Assembly: GCA_025869435.1 (NCBI GenBank)
Contig: JAOZVS010000009.1
Span: 37,710-101,709 of the forward strand
Direction: 5' to 3'
Source of the DNA: Zavarzinia sp.
Lineage (GTDB): Bacteria > Pseudomonadota > Alphaproteobacteria > Zavarziniales > Zavarziniaceae
Length of the DNA: 64,000 bases
The position numbers and the translations under genes are program-made. This document shows positions 63,783-64,000 of this stretch, in pieces (the stretch's first letter is position 1; every line of letters starts with the position of its first letter). Below the pieces are notes generated by a model. It did not search any database. It saw nothing but the letters and a program-made list of their open reading frames with translations, and was not told where the DNA came from.

Positions 63783-64000
63783 TCAGAACGCGGCGCAGGG
63801 TCGGCCCATGGCATCCACGGCTACGCCATCAAGATGGTATTCGCCCGTGCAGGATGACAGATCAAGCCGGAGCTTGCCGCCACCGCCCGCGCGGGCCGGC
63901 TTGGCCGGCTTCGCGCCGGCCGGCCGGGCCGGGGTGACGGCCGCGGGGTGCGGCGCGGCGGCTACCCCCAGCGGCGGCGCCAGCGCCACGCGGGGCACGG
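63783..64000 (-). CDS. Hypothetical protein, C-terminal fragment cut by window edge
   Basis: The minus-strand frame is open to the window end. It reads an Ala/Pro/Lys-rich linker (AGAKPAKPARAGGGGKLRLD) and then a short C-terminal segment with two cysteines (LSSCTGEYHLDGVAVDAMGR...CAAF). No family is recognised. An in-frame GTG at 63998 is only one possible start. The true start probably lies outside. It is 21 bp upstream of the TetR gene on the same strand. Confidence 0.5.
   Translation of the reverse strand, partial: VPRVALAPPLGVAAAPHPAAVTPARPAGAKPAKPARAGGGGKLRLDLSSCTGEYHLDGVAVDAMGRPCAAF

Overview
The window is GC-rich, densely packed bacterial chromosome. Its gene content points to an alphaproteobacterium: small PurS/PurQ/PurL amidotransferase genes in a row, a DUF1476 (ATPase inhibitor zeta-like) gene beside purC, a long-form ETF-ubiquinone oxidoreductase, two CaiB/BaiF-family CoA enzymes, a yfgM-bamB-der block and frequent GTG starts. 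I cannot name the genus from the sequence alone. I see no tRNA, rRNA, CRISPR array, transposase or prophage gene.

Region 1 (1-15 kb). The 3' end of purB is followed, after a 9-bp convergent gap, by three large tandem paralogues on the minus strand (905, 914 and 938 aa). Each has exactly seven FG-GAP-like Ca-binding repeats, predicting a seven-bladed beta-propeller, then about 450 residues of RTX nonapeptide repeats and a shared C-terminus ending DFLFA. They look like type I secreted surface or extracellular proteins, but no type I secretion machinery is present here. The two upstream copies carry a matching DNA element at the same distance before their start codons and share a 300-bp patch of about 97% identity. 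A GST, a CoA-transferase/LysR divergon, an MFS transporter, a small unknown ORF, a GNAT and the DUF1476 gene follow. This block separates purB from purC.

Region 2 (15-24 kb). purC, purS, purQ and purL make the middle steps of purine synthesis and end in a strong terminator. A transglutaminase-like protein, a BolA protein, a Tat-type M48 lipoprotein peptidase, an unknown secreted protein, an HTH/coiled-coil protein and an alpha-methylacyl-CoA racemase-like enzyme follow. REP-like palindromic intergenic repeats occur at three places.

Region 3 (24-42 kb) is catabolic and accessory. It holds a tightly coupled trio (PhnZ-like HD oxygenase, acyl-CoA ligase, divergent uracil-DNA-glycosylase-fold protein), a DMT exporter/XRE-cupin divergon with a direct-repeat operator, an SDR, an esterase/DsbA pair, a DUF1778/GNAT toxin-antitoxin pair, an aldehyde dehydrogenase and an amidase. 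A TPR lipoprotein-ispE-hydrolase lipoprotein operon and ETF-QO complete it.

Region 4 (42-64 kb) is mostly housekeeping and envelope. It contains a family-4-like UDG lacking two cluster cysteines, a soluble lytic transglycosylase, moaB, der-bamB-yfgM, panB, rpsU, an OmpH/Skp-like protein and an RND efflux pair. An RlmI-like methyltransferase, DUF1194, NfeD and SPFH proteins, a glutamine amidotransferase, a Tat-exported binding-protein-like gene, an MMPL/RND exporter, a TetR regulator and a gene cut by the window edge finish the window.
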